DNA from: CAYNTC01 sp964432925
Lineage (GTDB): Bacteria; Planctomycetota; Phycisphaerae; Sedimentisphaerales; Anaerobacaceae
Assembly: GCA_964432925.1 (NCBI GenBank)
Contig: CAYSPM010000001.1
Span: 12,241-76,240, forward strand
DNA: 64,000 nt
Direction of reading: 5' to 3'
Under the pieces are notes generated by a model. It did not search any database. It was not told the DNA's origin and saw only the letters and a program-made list of their open reading frames with translations. Shown piece by piece: positions 18,809 to 27,687 of this stretch. Positions within the stretch are counted from its first letter, which is position 1; each line of letters starts with the position of its first letter. The position numbers and the translations under genes are program-made.

Positions 18809-20658
18809 ATGAGTTTTGCATTGTCAGCCGGAGTCACCGGCCTACAAGCCCATCAGAAGATGCTTGATATCGCCGGTAATAACCTGGCAAACGTCAATAG
18901 CACTGCTTTTAAGGCCAGCCGAATCACTTTTTCGGAGCTGCTAAGCGAGACGATAAAAAAGGCCTCGCAGCCCACCGCTAATGTCGGCGGCACCAACCCA
19001 CAACAGATGGGCAGCGGTGTTGGAGTGTCTGGTATATCGCCGGACATGTCACAAGGCAATATTGTGAACACCAGCAATGCTCTGGACGTGGCCATCGAAG
19101 GAGAAGGGTATTTCGTGGTCAACGACGGTGAGCGTGACCTGTATACACGTGCAGGTGCTTTCGCGGTTGATGAAGAGTCGATATTAGTTGACCCCTCCAC
19201 CGGCTATCGCGTCCAGCGCATCGGTGATGAAGGTGAGATCGACGGATTTCAAACAGCAGGTGACAGCAATATCCACGTGCCTTACGATGTGTCTATGCCG
19301 GCACGGGCTACATCAAGTATCGTAGTCTCCGGTAATCTAAGTGCTGACGAATCATCGGATACGGTGCAAACGAATAAGATTACTTCGAACGTAGCTTATA
19401 GCTATGACGATGGCACGGTAGCTACGGAAACTACGGAAATCGATCAACTTGATCAATTTAGCGATGGTTCAGAAGTTGATGGAGAATTGGGCTCAGGCCA
19501 GTCAGGTACGATTACTATCTCAGGCTATCATTCTGACGGTACCGAGTTTAGTAGCGGGCTGACGTTTACCGTCAACTCTGATACAAAGCTTGGGGATTTG
19601 ATTGACCATTTGAACAACAACGTTCTTAGTGGTGCTACAGCTTCTTTGGTCAACGGACAGATACGCATCACAGACGACACCAGCGGCTATAGCAGGTCAG
19701 ACATGAGTTTGTCATACTCTGGTGATGGCTCGCTAACTGTACCTTCGTATTTCGAGGTCACAACTGTTGGTGGAGAGGAAGTTAAAAACGTCAATATTGC
19801 GATTTATGACTCTCAAGGTGGCAAACACGTCTTATCGGGTGCGTTCGTCCGAACAGATACGATAAATGAATGGGATATGGTGCTCACCTCTGTCACTGGA
19901 GACGTATACGAGATTGGTCCGGATAATCGCCGGATCGAGGGTATAACTTTTAACGCCAGTGATGGGTCATATAGTGGTTTGGAAGATGAGTCAGCCACAG
20001 CAGAATTCATGGTGACGTTTGCAAATGATCCTTCGAACCCCCAGACCATTGATCTGGATCTGGGCACTATTGGTTCGTTTGATGGGCTGACACAGTTTGC
20101 CGGTAATTCAACAGCAGTGGCGCAAGAGCAAGACGGCTACGAGGCAGGCAGCCTCTCTAGTGTCTCGGTCAACAACGAAGGTATTGTTGTCGGTTCCTTC
20201 TCGAACGGTATCAAAAAGAACATTGCGACACTGCAGATAGCTTTGTTCCAGAACACGACGGGTCTGGAGAATGCCGGTAGTGGCTACTTCATTCCTTCAG
20301 CCAACTCCGGTGAGGCCGTGACGACACAAGCGATGACCGGTGGTGCCGGATCCATCCACGGCGGGGCATTGGAGAAATCAAACGCCGATGTGGCGACGGA
20401 GTTTGTGAATTTGATTCAGGCCCAGAACGGATATCAGGCTAACGCAAGAACTATAAAGGTTGCCAACGATATNNNNNNNNNNNNNNNNNNNNNNNNNNNN
20501 NNNNNNNNNNNNNNNNNNNNNNNNNNNNNNNNNNNNNNNNNNNNNNNNNNNNNNNNNNNNNNNNNNNNNNNNAGGCCCAGAACGGATATCAGGCTAACGC
20601 AAGAACTATAAAGGTTGCCAACGATATCCTAGCAGAGTTGAGCAACCTGATCAGATAG
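18809..20658 (+). CDS. flgE: Flagellar hook protein FlgE (interrupted by a false assembly gap)
   Basis: Builds the hook. N-terminal rod/hook helix GVTGLQAHQKMLDIAGNNLANVNSTAFKA and C-terminal helix NGYQANARTIKVANDILAEL are both typical. A flagellin-hook IN-like module lies at about 225-320 and is also found in FliD here. AAGGAG at 18795-18800 is only 2 bases from the ATG at 18803 but 8 from the ATG at 18809, so 18809 is chosen. The 100-N run at 20473-20572 sits between two identical 55-base copies; removing N plus one copy gives one frame ending with TAG at 20656-20658 (564 residues from 18809). Confidence 0.93.
20418..20627 (+). repeat. 55-base duplication around false gap in flgE
   Basis: Bases 20418-20472 and 20573-20627 are identical over 55 bases, one on each side of the 100-N run. 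This is what results when two contigs that overlap by one assembly k-mer are scaffolded instead of merged. The coding frame is restored exactly when one copy and the Ns are removed. Confidence 0.92.
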
Positions 20659-20670
20659 CGATGCTAGGGG

Positions 20671-20733
20671 CCGGGGTTCAGGGATCAGCAGACTTGGTGA
20701 AGCCTTCTTTGATCCCCGATCCCTGACCCCCGA
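20671..20733 (-). repeat. Dispersed ~62-bp palindromic element, copy A
   Basis: Lies between flgE and the PilZ gene. Arms TCAGGGATC (20678-20686) and GATCCCTGA (20718-20726) flank a core containing TGGTGAAGCCTTC. Its reverse complement matches copies B (24731-24795) and C (57927-57988, inside fliK) nearly base for base, including the asymmetric core. Confidence 0.85.
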
Positions 20734-20765
20734 TTTAGAATTGCTGTCCATTTTGGAAGACTGCG

Positions 20766-22073
20766 ATGACGGCAGAGACCATAATCATGCGAATACTTAG
20801 TACGGCCTTGCTGGGGCTAACACCTGTGGAGCGATGGCAGGCAGCCAGGCGGCTTAACAACAGCTTCATATCTAATTACGGCTTTGTTCTGGTTACAGCG
20901 ATCGTCCTGGTAGTATTGATTACGGTGCTTGTGTGGGTCAGTTATAGTCGGATATTACAGGGGCGCAAGGTTGTAGAACAGTCATTTATCAATAATGCTA
21001 CAAGACGTGGATTAAGCTCGCACGAACAAAACATACTGCGTCAGATAATAAGCCATAGCGGATTAGAACAAGGCGACTCAATTTTCACTACGCAGGATGC
21101 TTTTGAAAGAGGAGTCGCCAAACTGATGCAAGCAATTGCGGCAAAACATACACCCCAAGAGAGCGAGCAACTTAAGGCTGGACTTTCTTTTCTACGCGAG
21201 AAACTTGGCTTTAAACCCTCCGCCTCACCTGTCTCAGGCAATACAAGAGATGCAAGCACCAGACAAATCCCGGTAGGCAAAGAGATTCAGATAGAACGCC
21301 GTAAAGCTCATGGCTCGGAAAGTATTGAGGCCGTTGTCACGGAGAACGACGATATGGCTGTGACTGTTAAGTTGGCAATGTCGTTGCGGACCAAACCGGG
21401 TGATATATGGCGTGCACACTATTATTTTGGCTCGTATGTATGGGAGTTCGACACATCTGTTGTACGCTGTAATGGTGACATTTTAGTTCTCAATCACAGC
21501 GAGGATGTTCGGTCCATCAACCGTCGACGCTTCTCGCGTGTGCCTGCGAACAGACCTGCTCTGATTGCATCCTTTCCGTTTTTTAAGACGGTCGAGTCAG
21601 GTACTGATAGCGGTCGTGGCCACACCAAAACGAAACGACGCTCCGCCAGCGTCCTTAAGAGTTCCTGGGCTGTGCCGGAATTCGTTCCTGCAGTCGTTAC
21701 GGAGTTAGCTGGCCCCGGTTTACGAATAGAAGCCCCGCTGGAAGTAAAGGCTGGCGATAGGCTGTTGATAGTATTCAAATTGGATGATGAAGGGCGGAAA
21801 AATTCAACTTCAAATAAAACCTCCAAAGCAACAACCTCGAGAATTGTGGGAGATTTAGCGCAGGTTAGACGCTGCACGGCTTTGGAGAAAGGTTTCTCAA
21901 TCGCAGTTGAATTAGTAGGTCTTAGCGATTCTGACATCGACCAATTAATGCAAGCGACCAAAGAAGCTTCCTCAAAGGCCAGTGCGAAAGATCAGGATAC
22001 TTCTGCCCGTACCGACAGTAACGAACAGACAATGCAAGGCATTGCTTGGCCAAAAGTAATGCAAGGAGCTTAG
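20766..22073 (+). CDS. Membrane-anchored PilZ-like (putative c-di-GMP receptor) protein
   Basis: 435 residues with one N-terminal transmembrane helix (about 37-60), a cytoplasmic helical region (65-145), a low-complexity linker, and a YcgR-N/PilZ-like C-terminal half. The PilZ signature appears as RRRFSRVP (about 252-259), matching the RxxxR arginines, but the later D/NxSxxG motif is altered to TELAGPGLRIE. YcgR-type proteins act as c-di-GMP-dependent flagellar brakes; binding here is uncertain because of the altered second motif. It ends one base before flgF, inside the hook/rod operon, so it is co-expressed with the basal body. ATG at 20766 preceded by GGAAG. Confidence 0.7.
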   Translation: MTAETIIMRILSTALLGLTPVERWQAARRLNNSFISNYGFVLVTAIVLVVLITVLVWVSYSRILQGRKVVEQSFINNATRRGLSSHEQNILRQIISHSGLEQGDSIFTTQDAFERGVAKLMQAIAAKHTPQESEQLKAGLSFLREKLGFKPSASPVSGNTRDASTRQIPVGKEIQIERRKAHGSESIEAVVTENDDMAVTVKLAMSLRTKPGDIWRAHYYFGSYVWEFDTSVVRCNGDILVLNHSEDVRSINRRRFSRVPANRPALIASFPFFKTVESGTDSGRGHTKTKRRSASVLKSSWAVPEFVPAVVTELAGPGLRIEAPLEVKAGDRLLIVFKLDDEGRKNSTSNKTSKATTSRIVGDLAQVRRCTALEKGFSIAVELVGLSDSDIDQLMQATKEASSKASAKDQDTSARTDSNEQTMQGIAWPKVMQGA

Positions 22074-22074
22074 A

Positions 22075-22809
22075 ATGCCTGATAGTATCGCGCAGGTAGG
22101 TTCAAGCGTAAATGCGTTAATGCGCGAATTCAACATCATTACGCACAACCTTGCTAACGTCAGTACAGTCGGATACAAGCGAAGATGTAGCTTGTTCTCG
22201 AAATCGCTTGAGGCACAACAGGCCAGCGGCAGCGAGGAATTATATGGCGATCTTACTTCGGAAGGGGTTCTCGATTTCTCCCAAGGTAGTCTTGTCCAGA
22301 CTGGTAGCCCATTGGATTTTGCGCTTTATGGCAAAGGGTTCTTTGTGATAGAGACACCAGAGGGGCCGCTTTACACACGAAATGGTACCTTTCACATAAA
22401 CCCGACCGGCCAAATAGTGAATTCGGATGGCGGAATTGTGGCGGGCGAAGTTGGGCCAATCATAATACCAGGCAACGTATCGCAGTCTGAATTGATTGTT
22501 TCCAGCGATGGCAGCATCGGAGCTGGCAATGTTACTTTGGGTCGATTCAGATTGGTTAACTTTGAGGACAATGAGGACAAACTCGTCTCTGTCGGGGGGA
22601 ATTCCTATAGTATGCAAGAAGAAGATATCGAGCCCATAACAGCGGAGAATTTGGTGGTGAAGCAAGGTTTTCAGGAGGCATCTAATGTCGAGATGGTTGG
22701 TGAGTTGGTGAGCATGCTACTTGTTTCAAGGCTCTACGAGGCAAATGTGAAACTACTGTCAGCTCAAAAGGATGCTACTAGCAGTATTATGAGTGTAGCA
22801 ATGGGTTAG
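22075..22809 (+). CDS. flgF: Flagellar basal-body rod protein FlgF
   Basis: Proximal rod protein of the FlgF/FlgG family, 244 residues. N-terminal helix VNALMREFNIITHNLANVST and C-terminal ASNVEMVGELVSMLLVSRLYEANVK are characteristic; it is less canonical and shorter than the flgG that follows, and flgF precedes flgG in most operons. It starts one base after the PilZ gene stop, indicating translational coupling. Confidence 0.88.
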   Translation: MPDSIAQVGSSVNALMREFNIITHNLANVSTVGYKRRCSLFSKSLEAQQASGSEELYGDLTSEGVLDFSQGSLVQTGSPLDFALYGKGFFVIETPEGPLYTRNGTFHINPTGQIVNSDGGIVAGEVGPIIIPGNVSQSELIVSSDGSIGAGNVTLGRFRLVNFEDNEDKLVSVGGNSYSMQEEDIEPITAENLVVKQGFQEASNVEMVGELVSMLLVSRLYEANVKLLSAQKDATSSIMSVAMG

Positions 22810-22823
22810 CACAGCATTATCAG

Positions 22824-22848
22824 GTTAATAAGCCTGAGGCTTATTAAC
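22824..22848. repeat. Perfect 12-bp palindrome between flgF and flgG
   Basis: Arms GTTAATAAGCCT and AGGCTTATTAAC with a single-base spacer. Related AAGCC/GGCTT palindromes occur at 50673-50691, 61663-61679 and 61797-61811, all between genes. Confidence 0.75.
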
Positions 22849-22875
22849 GGACGTTGAAGTAAGGAGATTAGCGTT

Positions 22876-23658
22876 ATGCTAAGAGCGTTTTCAACTGCGG
22901 CGACCGGCATGACCGCACAGCAGATGATGTTGGACATCATTTCAAATAACCTTGCCAATGTCAACACAACTGGTTTCAAACGGAGTCAGATTGACTTTCA
23001 GGATCTGCTCTACGTCAAACTAAGGGAGCCAGGCACAGAAGTGGCTGCTGGATTAAACACTCCGGGTGGTTTGGAAGTAGGTAGTGGAGTTCGTGCTGCG
23101 TCCAACATAAAGGTTTTCACCACAGGCGAGTTCCAGAGTACAGACCGAAGTCTCGACATAGCAATCAGCGGAGATGGTTTCCTTCAGGTGATGTTACCGA
23201 ACGGTGATATGCGTTACACGCGCGATGGCGCATTACAGACAAACGCGGACGGACAGTTGGTCACGACCACAGGCTATACCATAGAGCCGGCCATCGCCAT
23301 TCCAACAGATGCTATCTCAGTAGATATCGGAAAGGATGGTGGCGTTAATATCGCAGATGCATCGGGTACTCAGTCGGTTGTAGGAACTATTCAGTTGGTA
23401 CGATTTCCCAATCCTTCCGGTTTGTCAAATGAAGGGGACAATCTCTTGGCCGAGACCGAAGCGAGCGGCACAGCAACTACCGGCACCGCTGGAGAAAATG
23501 GTTTCGGTACAATTCAGTCTGGTTTTCTGGAAAAGTCCAATGTTCAGATGGTAACGGAGCTCGTTAATCTAATAACTGCCCAGAGAGCATACGAGATAAA
23601 TTCCCGCGCGATAAAGGCTGGGGATGACATGCTTAAAACAGCTAATAATATTGTTTGA
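22876..23658 (+). CDS. flgG: Flagellar basal-body distal rod protein FlgG
   Basis: Main distal rod component, exported by the flagellar type III system. At 260 residues it matches the family length. N-terminus AATGMTAQQMMLDIISNN, then NLANVNTTGFKRSQIDFQDL, and C-terminus ELVNLITAQRAYEINSRAI are diagnostic. ATG at 22876 is preceded by AAGGAG. flgA follows after 13 bases. Confidence 0.96.
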   Translation: MLRAFSTAATGMTAQQMMLDIISNNLANVNTTGFKRSQIDFQDLLYVKLREPGTEVAAGLNTPGGLEVGSGVRAASNIKVFTTGEFQSTDRSLDIAISGDGFLQVMLPNGDMRYTRDGALQTNADGQLVTTTGYTIEPAIAIPTDAISVDIGKDGGVNIADASGTQSVVGTIQLVRFPNPSGLSNEGDNLLAETEASGTATTGTAGENGFGTIQSGFLEKSNVQMVTELVNLITAQRAYEINSRAIKAGDDMLKTANNIV

Positions 23659-23671
23659 TAAGGGGATTATT

Positions 23672-24715
23672 ATGAACAATAGAGTTCTCAGTTTTATGGT
23701 GATCTGTTGTGTCGTGATGCTGTCCCAGTTGTCTCTGGCAGTTGACAATAGCTATGTTGGTGATCCAAACACAGATTTTGTCTTGCATATTCATTTGCCG
23801 AGGCAAGTAACAATCACGAATAACATCCTGGAACTTGGCCAGATTAGCGTAATCCGAGGCGAAGAATCGCTTGTAGCGCGCGCTCGCAAGACTACTCTCG
23901 GACGATTTTCGGTGCCAGGACAGAAAATAGTTGTGGATAGGCAAATGGTGCTGAGTAGGCTCGCTTGCAGTGGGATTCTCCACAGGACTCCTCATGGAGC
24001 TGTCTCTGAAGTGATATTTACAGGTGCCCAAGAGGTAACAGTACGAAGGCACCAACGTATCATCAAAGGCAGCGAATTCGTAGATCTCGCAACTTCATAT
24101 CTTAAAGAAAACCCACCCGCCCGTTCGGCTGCCCAGTTCTCCACAGGACTTTTCACAGAGGACCCAATTCGGCCCCCAAAAGACTTGACACTACCTTGGT
24201 CCAGCAAGGAGTTAGAGTTCGTCTGTCATTTGGTCGAGAATGGTGATAAAAACCAGACTAAAGTTCAGATAATTGTCATTGCTGATAATAAAAGGATAGG
24301 CATCCGTGAGGTGACTTTCCGACTGGAGTACGAGTCTCGGAAAGTGGTCACTAAAGCCGAAATTCCACCGGGTGGTCTTATTACCCCGGAAAACGTTGAA
24401 ATAGAAAAAGGTGTATCGAATTACCCTGTTTCCGCAGATTTCAAATCACCTTATGGTCTTGTCGCCAAACGTAGACTACAGCCCAATACCGTCGTTCGTC
24501 CGGACATGGTTGGTCCTGTAAAGCCTGTCGTCGCAGTTGGGCGCAACGAGACGGTCTTGATCCGGCTTGAGAGTCCGGGCTTTCTGGTTACAGCCGTCGG
24601 CAAGGCCATGCAAGAGGCAAAGGTTGGTGAATATGTCAAGGTTCGGAATTTGGACTCGCAACGAGTCATCTTGTGTAGAGTTAGTGAGGACGGAACTGTG
24701 GAACCTATTTTGTGA
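23672..24715 (+). CDS. flgA: Flagellar P-ring assembly chaperone FlgA
   Basis: Periplasmic chaperone required for FlgI polymerisation into the P ring. An N-terminal Sec signal (MNNRVLSFMVICCVVMLSQ, cleavage about residue 23) and a C-terminal SAF/ChapFlgA domain (GLITPENVEIEKG...SPYGLVAKRRLQPNTVVRPD, with VLIRLESPGFLVTAVGKAMQ) are visible. The frame opens at 23624 inside flgG, but ATG at 23672 has AGGGGAT upstream and begins the signal peptide, so it is preferred. 347 residues, longer than enterobacterial FlgA (~220) by an extra middle region. Confidence 0.92.
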   Translation: MNNRVLSFMVICCVVMLSQLSLAVDNSYVGDPNTDFVLHIHLPRQVTITNNILELGQISVIRGEESLVARARKTTLGRFSVPGQKIVVDRQMVLSRLACSGILHRTPHGAVSEVIFTGAQEVTVRRHQRIIKGSEFVDLATSYLKENPPARSAAQFSTGLFTEDPIRPPKDLTLPWSSKELEFVCHLVENGDKNQTKVQIIVIADNKRIGIREVTFRLEYESRKVVTKAEIPPGGLITPENVEIEKGVSNYPVSADFKSPYGLVAKRRLQPNTVVRPDMVGPVKPVVAVGRNETVLIRLESPGFLVTAVGKAMQEAKVGEYVKVRNLDSQRVILCRVSEDGTVEPIL

Positions 24716-24730
24716 GCAATAGCATTAAAT

Positions 24731-24795
24731 CTGGGAGTCAGGGATCTGGGATCAGAGAAGGCTTCACCGAGTCTGCTGATCCCTGAACCCCGATT
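24731..24795 (+). repeat. Dispersed ~62-bp palindromic element, copy B
   Basis: Between flgA and flgH. Arms TCAGGGATC (24738-24746) and GATCCCTGA (24778-24786), core AAGGCTTCACCGAGTCTGC. Same orientation as copy C inside fliK, opposite to copy A. Confidence 0.85.
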
Positions 24796-24880
24796 CCTGA
24801 TAACTACTTTTTAAGGAAAAGATGACGCTGTGGTTTCTGCGATGAGCAGTGGAAAGGGAACAATTAGCGAAGGGGAAATA

Positions 24881-25510
24881 ATGAACGGTAGACAGATTTT
24901 TTTGGTTGTATTAGTGGTTGTTATGTTTGGTTCTTCGTCCTGTCTGCGAGCAGGTTCTATTTGGGCCAAGCGAGACAAGAACATGCGAGATATGTATGCC
25001 GACGATGTAGCGCGACAGATAGGTGATATTCTTACCATCAAGATTACTGAGGATAGTAAGGTTGATAATAAGGCAAAGCGGGATCTAAAGAAAGAGACCG
25101 AGCGGTCGAACGCATTTGATGGTGAGTTAGGTATCACAACGCCGAATCACAATATTCTGCCGCGCATACCTGGCTTTACAATGGACGCGCAATCCACCAA
25201 TGAGCTCAAGAGCAAAGCGGACTACAAGGATGAGCGAAGCTTTGTCGACAGAGTCAGCGTCGTGGTTGTGGACATTCTGCCGAACCGCAATCTTGTGGTA
25301 ATAGGAGCTCGTGACCGTAATATCGCCGGTGACGTCCAGACTATTGAGGTCAGTGGCATAGTCAGGCCAAGCGATATTGCATTTGATAATACAGTAAAAA
25401 GTGAACAGGTCGCCAACTTTCAAATTGTAACCAGAAATAGAGGTGTGGCAGCACCGTATACCAGGCCAGGTTGGCTTGGGATGGTGTTTGATGTTCTTTG
25501 GCCATTCTAA
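24881..25510 (+). CDS. flgH: Flagellar L-ring protein FlgH
   Basis: Outer-membrane ring of the basal body. Conserved SIWAKRDKNMRDMYADDVAR and IGDILTIKITEDSKVDNKA near the N-terminus and NLVVIGARDRNIAGDVQTIEVSGIVRP-type C-terminal half (split motif at about 140-165) identify it. ATG at 24881 preceded by AAGGGGAA is preferred over the upstream frame opening at 24830. 209 residues. The signal region ends with SSSC, a weak lipobox lacking the usual leucine, so lipidation is uncertain. Its presence implies a diderm envelope. Confidence 0.94.
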   Translation: MNGRQIFLVVLVVVMFGSSSCLRAGSIWAKRDKNMRDMYADDVARQIGDILTIKITEDSKVDNKAKRDLKKETERSNAFDGELGITTPNHNILPRIPGFTMDAQSTNELKSKADYKDERSFVDRVSVVVVDILPNRNLVVIGARDRNIAGDVQTIEVSGIVRPSDIAFDNTVKSEQVANFQIVTRNRGVAAPYTRPGWLGMVFDVLWPF

Positions 25511-25559
25511 ATTCGGTTTTTTCGTTGGTTTTGTCCGTGCTTTTGAGAATGTGTGCCTT

Positions 25560-26705
25560 ATGAAATCTAAAGTTACGTTTCTTTCATTCGCCAAACGCAG
25601 AAGCCTGTATCTATCGGTGTTGTGTTTAACTCTGTTGACTGCTGTCAACATTTGTCGTTGCGAGCGAATAAAAGATATCGTTGACATCCAAGGCGTTCGC
25701 AGCAATCCGCTAAGCGGCACAGGCTTAGTCATCGGTCTGGCTGGCACAGGCGACACTACGCTACTGTCGCGACAGATGCTTACTAATATATTGCGCGATT
25801 CTGGGCTTGTTCTTTCTCCTTCCGATCTGACCGGAGGCAATATTGCTGTCGTCATGGTAACGGCGGAGCTGGGTCCTTTTGCTCATGAAGGCTCGCGAAT
25901 TGATGTTGATGTTTCTACCATAGGTGATGCCAAAAGCCTCCAGGGCGGCATGCTTTTGCCCACGCCTTTAATGGGGCTTGATGGTCAAGTCTATGCCGTT
26001 GCTCAGGGTGGTGTCTCAATAGGTGGCTGGTCTGTCGCAGGCAAGCAAGCTTCTGTTACTAAGAATCATCAGACGGTTGGTCGTATTCCTGGCGGTGCGA
26101 TAGTCGAGAAGGAAGAGATAGCAGCGTATGTTGAGTCTGTTGCCGGACGTAGATTTATTACATTTAACCTGAGGAACTACGATTTCTCGACCGCGGAGCG
26201 AATCAGCCAGGCCATAAATCAGACTTATCCGGGCAGTGCTACGGTGATCGACGCTGGAACTGTCAGAGTTGAAATTCCTGGTGAAGTCACTTTGGCTGAA
26301 ACGGCCGGCTTTATCGGCGAAGTTACAAAGACCGAAGTTAAGGTCGATGTCCCTGCAGCGGTCATTATTAACGAGCGAACTGGTACGATTGTGGTCGGGG
26401 AGAACGTTGGCATATCTGCAGTGGCGATCTCTCAGGGCAGTCTGGTTGTAAAGATTAAGGAAACAGCACAGGTTTCTCAGCCTGTAGCGTCTTTCTCTGA
26501 TGCCGGTACAACAGAAGTTATTCCTGATACGATAGTTGGTGTTGAAGAGAAGGATGCATATTTGATTCCAGTATCCAAGTCCGTGACTGTTTCGGAGCTA
26601 GCCAAGACCCTCAATGCAATAGGTGCGACACCGAGGGATCTCATCGCGATATTCAATGCTTTGAAAACCGCCGGCGCCCTTCAAGCTAAGCTGGTGATTA
26701 TGTAA
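25560..26705 (+). CDS. flgI: Flagellar P-ring protein FlgI
   Basis: Periplasmic P ring around the rod. Signal peptide (basic start MKSKVTFLSFAKRR, hydrophobic core, end about residue 35), then RIKDIVDIQGVRSNPLSG, GTGLVIGLAGTGDTT, and VSIGGWSVAG, all family motifs. C-terminus TVSELAKTLNAIGATPRDL and LIAIFNALKTAGALQAKLVI is standard. The frame opens at 25443 within flgH; ATG at 25560 fits the signal peptide and gives 381 residues, normal for the family. Confidence 0.95.
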   Translation: MKSKVTFLSFAKRRSLYLSVLCLTLLTAVNICRCERIKDIVDIQGVRSNPLSGTGLVIGLAGTGDTTLLSRQMLTNILRDSGLVLSPSDLTGGNIAVVMVTAELGPFAHEGSRIDVDVSTIGDAKSLQGGMLLPTPLMGLDGQVYAVAQGGVSIGGWSVAGKQASVTKNHQTVGRIPGGAIVEKEEIAAYVESVAGRRFITFNLRNYDFSTAERISQAINQTYPGSATVIDAGTVRVEIPGEVTLAETAGFIGEVTKTEVKVDVPAAVIINERTGTIVVGENVGISAVAISQGSLVVKIKETAQVSQPVASFSDAGTTEVIPDTIVGVEEKDAYLIPVSKSVTVSELAKTLNAIGATPRDLIAIFNALKTAGALQAKLVIM

Positions 26706-26707
26706 GA

Positions 26708-27103
26708 GTGATTTCGATGGATGGAACTGCAGTGACATTTATACCGTCGGCCATGCCGCCGATGCCGCTCAACGCTCTGAACGAAAGTCTGTCTGCCGAT
26801 GAAATCGCGAGATTGCAATTCGGCCAGACCAACGCTGTATCAGAAACGAAGAAGCAGCAAGTGGCCAAAGATTTCGAGTCTGTTTTAATTACCAATTTGT
26901 TAAATGATGTGGAAAACGCTATCGGCAAATGGGGATTCGATGAGGAAGAAGTTTCCACCCAGATAAAGGGAATATTCAGTCTGTTTTTGGGGCGTGCCCT
27001 TGCAGCCGAAGGTGGCTTCGGATTTTGGAAGGACATATATCAATTCTTAGACGGCACCAATCAGACGAATTCAAACTCAGCGTTAGTGGATGTGGTTCTA
27101 TGA
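26708..27103 (+). CDS. flgJ: FlgJ-like rod-binding protein, muramidase domain absent
   Basis: Rod cap/rod-binding domain. Characteristic stretch KKQQVAKDFESVLITNLLND and the glycine-rich end LAAEGGFGFWKDIYQFL. At 131 residues it lacks the C-terminal peptidoglycan hydrolase domain of enterobacterial FlgJ, so another enzyme must open the wall. GTG at 26708 or ATG at 26717 may start it. Its stop overlaps the flgN start in an ATGA. Confidence 0.88.
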   Translation: MISMDGTAVTFIPSAMPPMPLNALNESLSADEIARLQFGQTNAVSETKKQQVAKDFESVLITNLLNDVENAIGKWGFDEEEVSTQIKGIFSLFLGRALAAEGGFGFWKDIYQFLDGTNQTNSNSALVDVVL

Positions 27104-27618
27104 ATGCAGTGGCGACTATGGAATATAGAGTAAATGAATTGCTGGATGTTCTCGACAGAGATATCAAGCATATACAGGATTGCTTGTGGCAGTTGGACCA
27201 GTTACGCAGTTGTGTTATTAAACGGGACGATGCAGGACTATCCAGAATGCTTGCTGAGATCCAGGCAGAGGCTAATAGTCACGCGGCCAACGAGCAAAAG
27301 CGCCACTCTATAAGAAAGTACTTGGCGCATGTTCTTGATTGCAGCGTTGACCAGATCAATTTGTCCAAGATTGAAGCTGTACTGCCGGAGCACAGAAAAG
27401 CTCAGATAGCTCAAAGAAAAGCGGAGCTCAGAGTATTGGTCCAGCGACTTAAGAGAGAGCATTTAAGTACTGCATTGCTTTTGTCGGAGTGCGCGAGATT
27501 TAATAGCTTGTTGTTGCGAAATATTTTCGGTTTTGAAGATAAAGCTGCGAACACTTACAGTCCCGATGGTTCAACAAAACGGCAAGCTAATACAACTTTC
27601 GTAAATTTGCAATATTGA
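27100..27618 (+). CDS. flgN: FlgN-like export chaperone
   Basis: 172 residues, almost entirely helical/coiled coil (VNELLDVLDRDIKHIQDCLW, LRVLVQRLKREHLSTALLLS), matching the FlgN family that keeps FlgK and FlgL soluble before export. Position directly before flgK-flgL strongly supports this. ATG at 27100 overlaps the flgJ stop (ATGA), indicating coupling; the longer frame from 27025 is less likely. Sequence conservation in this family is low, so the name rests on fold and context. Confidence 0.75.
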   Translation: MNAVATMEYRVNELLDVLDRDIKHIQDCLWQLDQLRSCVIKRDDAGLSRMLAEIQAEANSHAANEQKRHSIRKYLAHVLDCSVDQINLSKIEAVLPEHRKAQIAQRKAELRVLVQRLKREHLSTALLLSECARFNSLLLRNIFGFEDKAANTYSPDGSTKRQANTTFVNLQY

Positions 27619-27687
27619 TAAGTTGCGAGTGATACTATGCCTTGCACCACATTGGAAGTCTAATTCTTGGTCATGTAGGATTAACAG

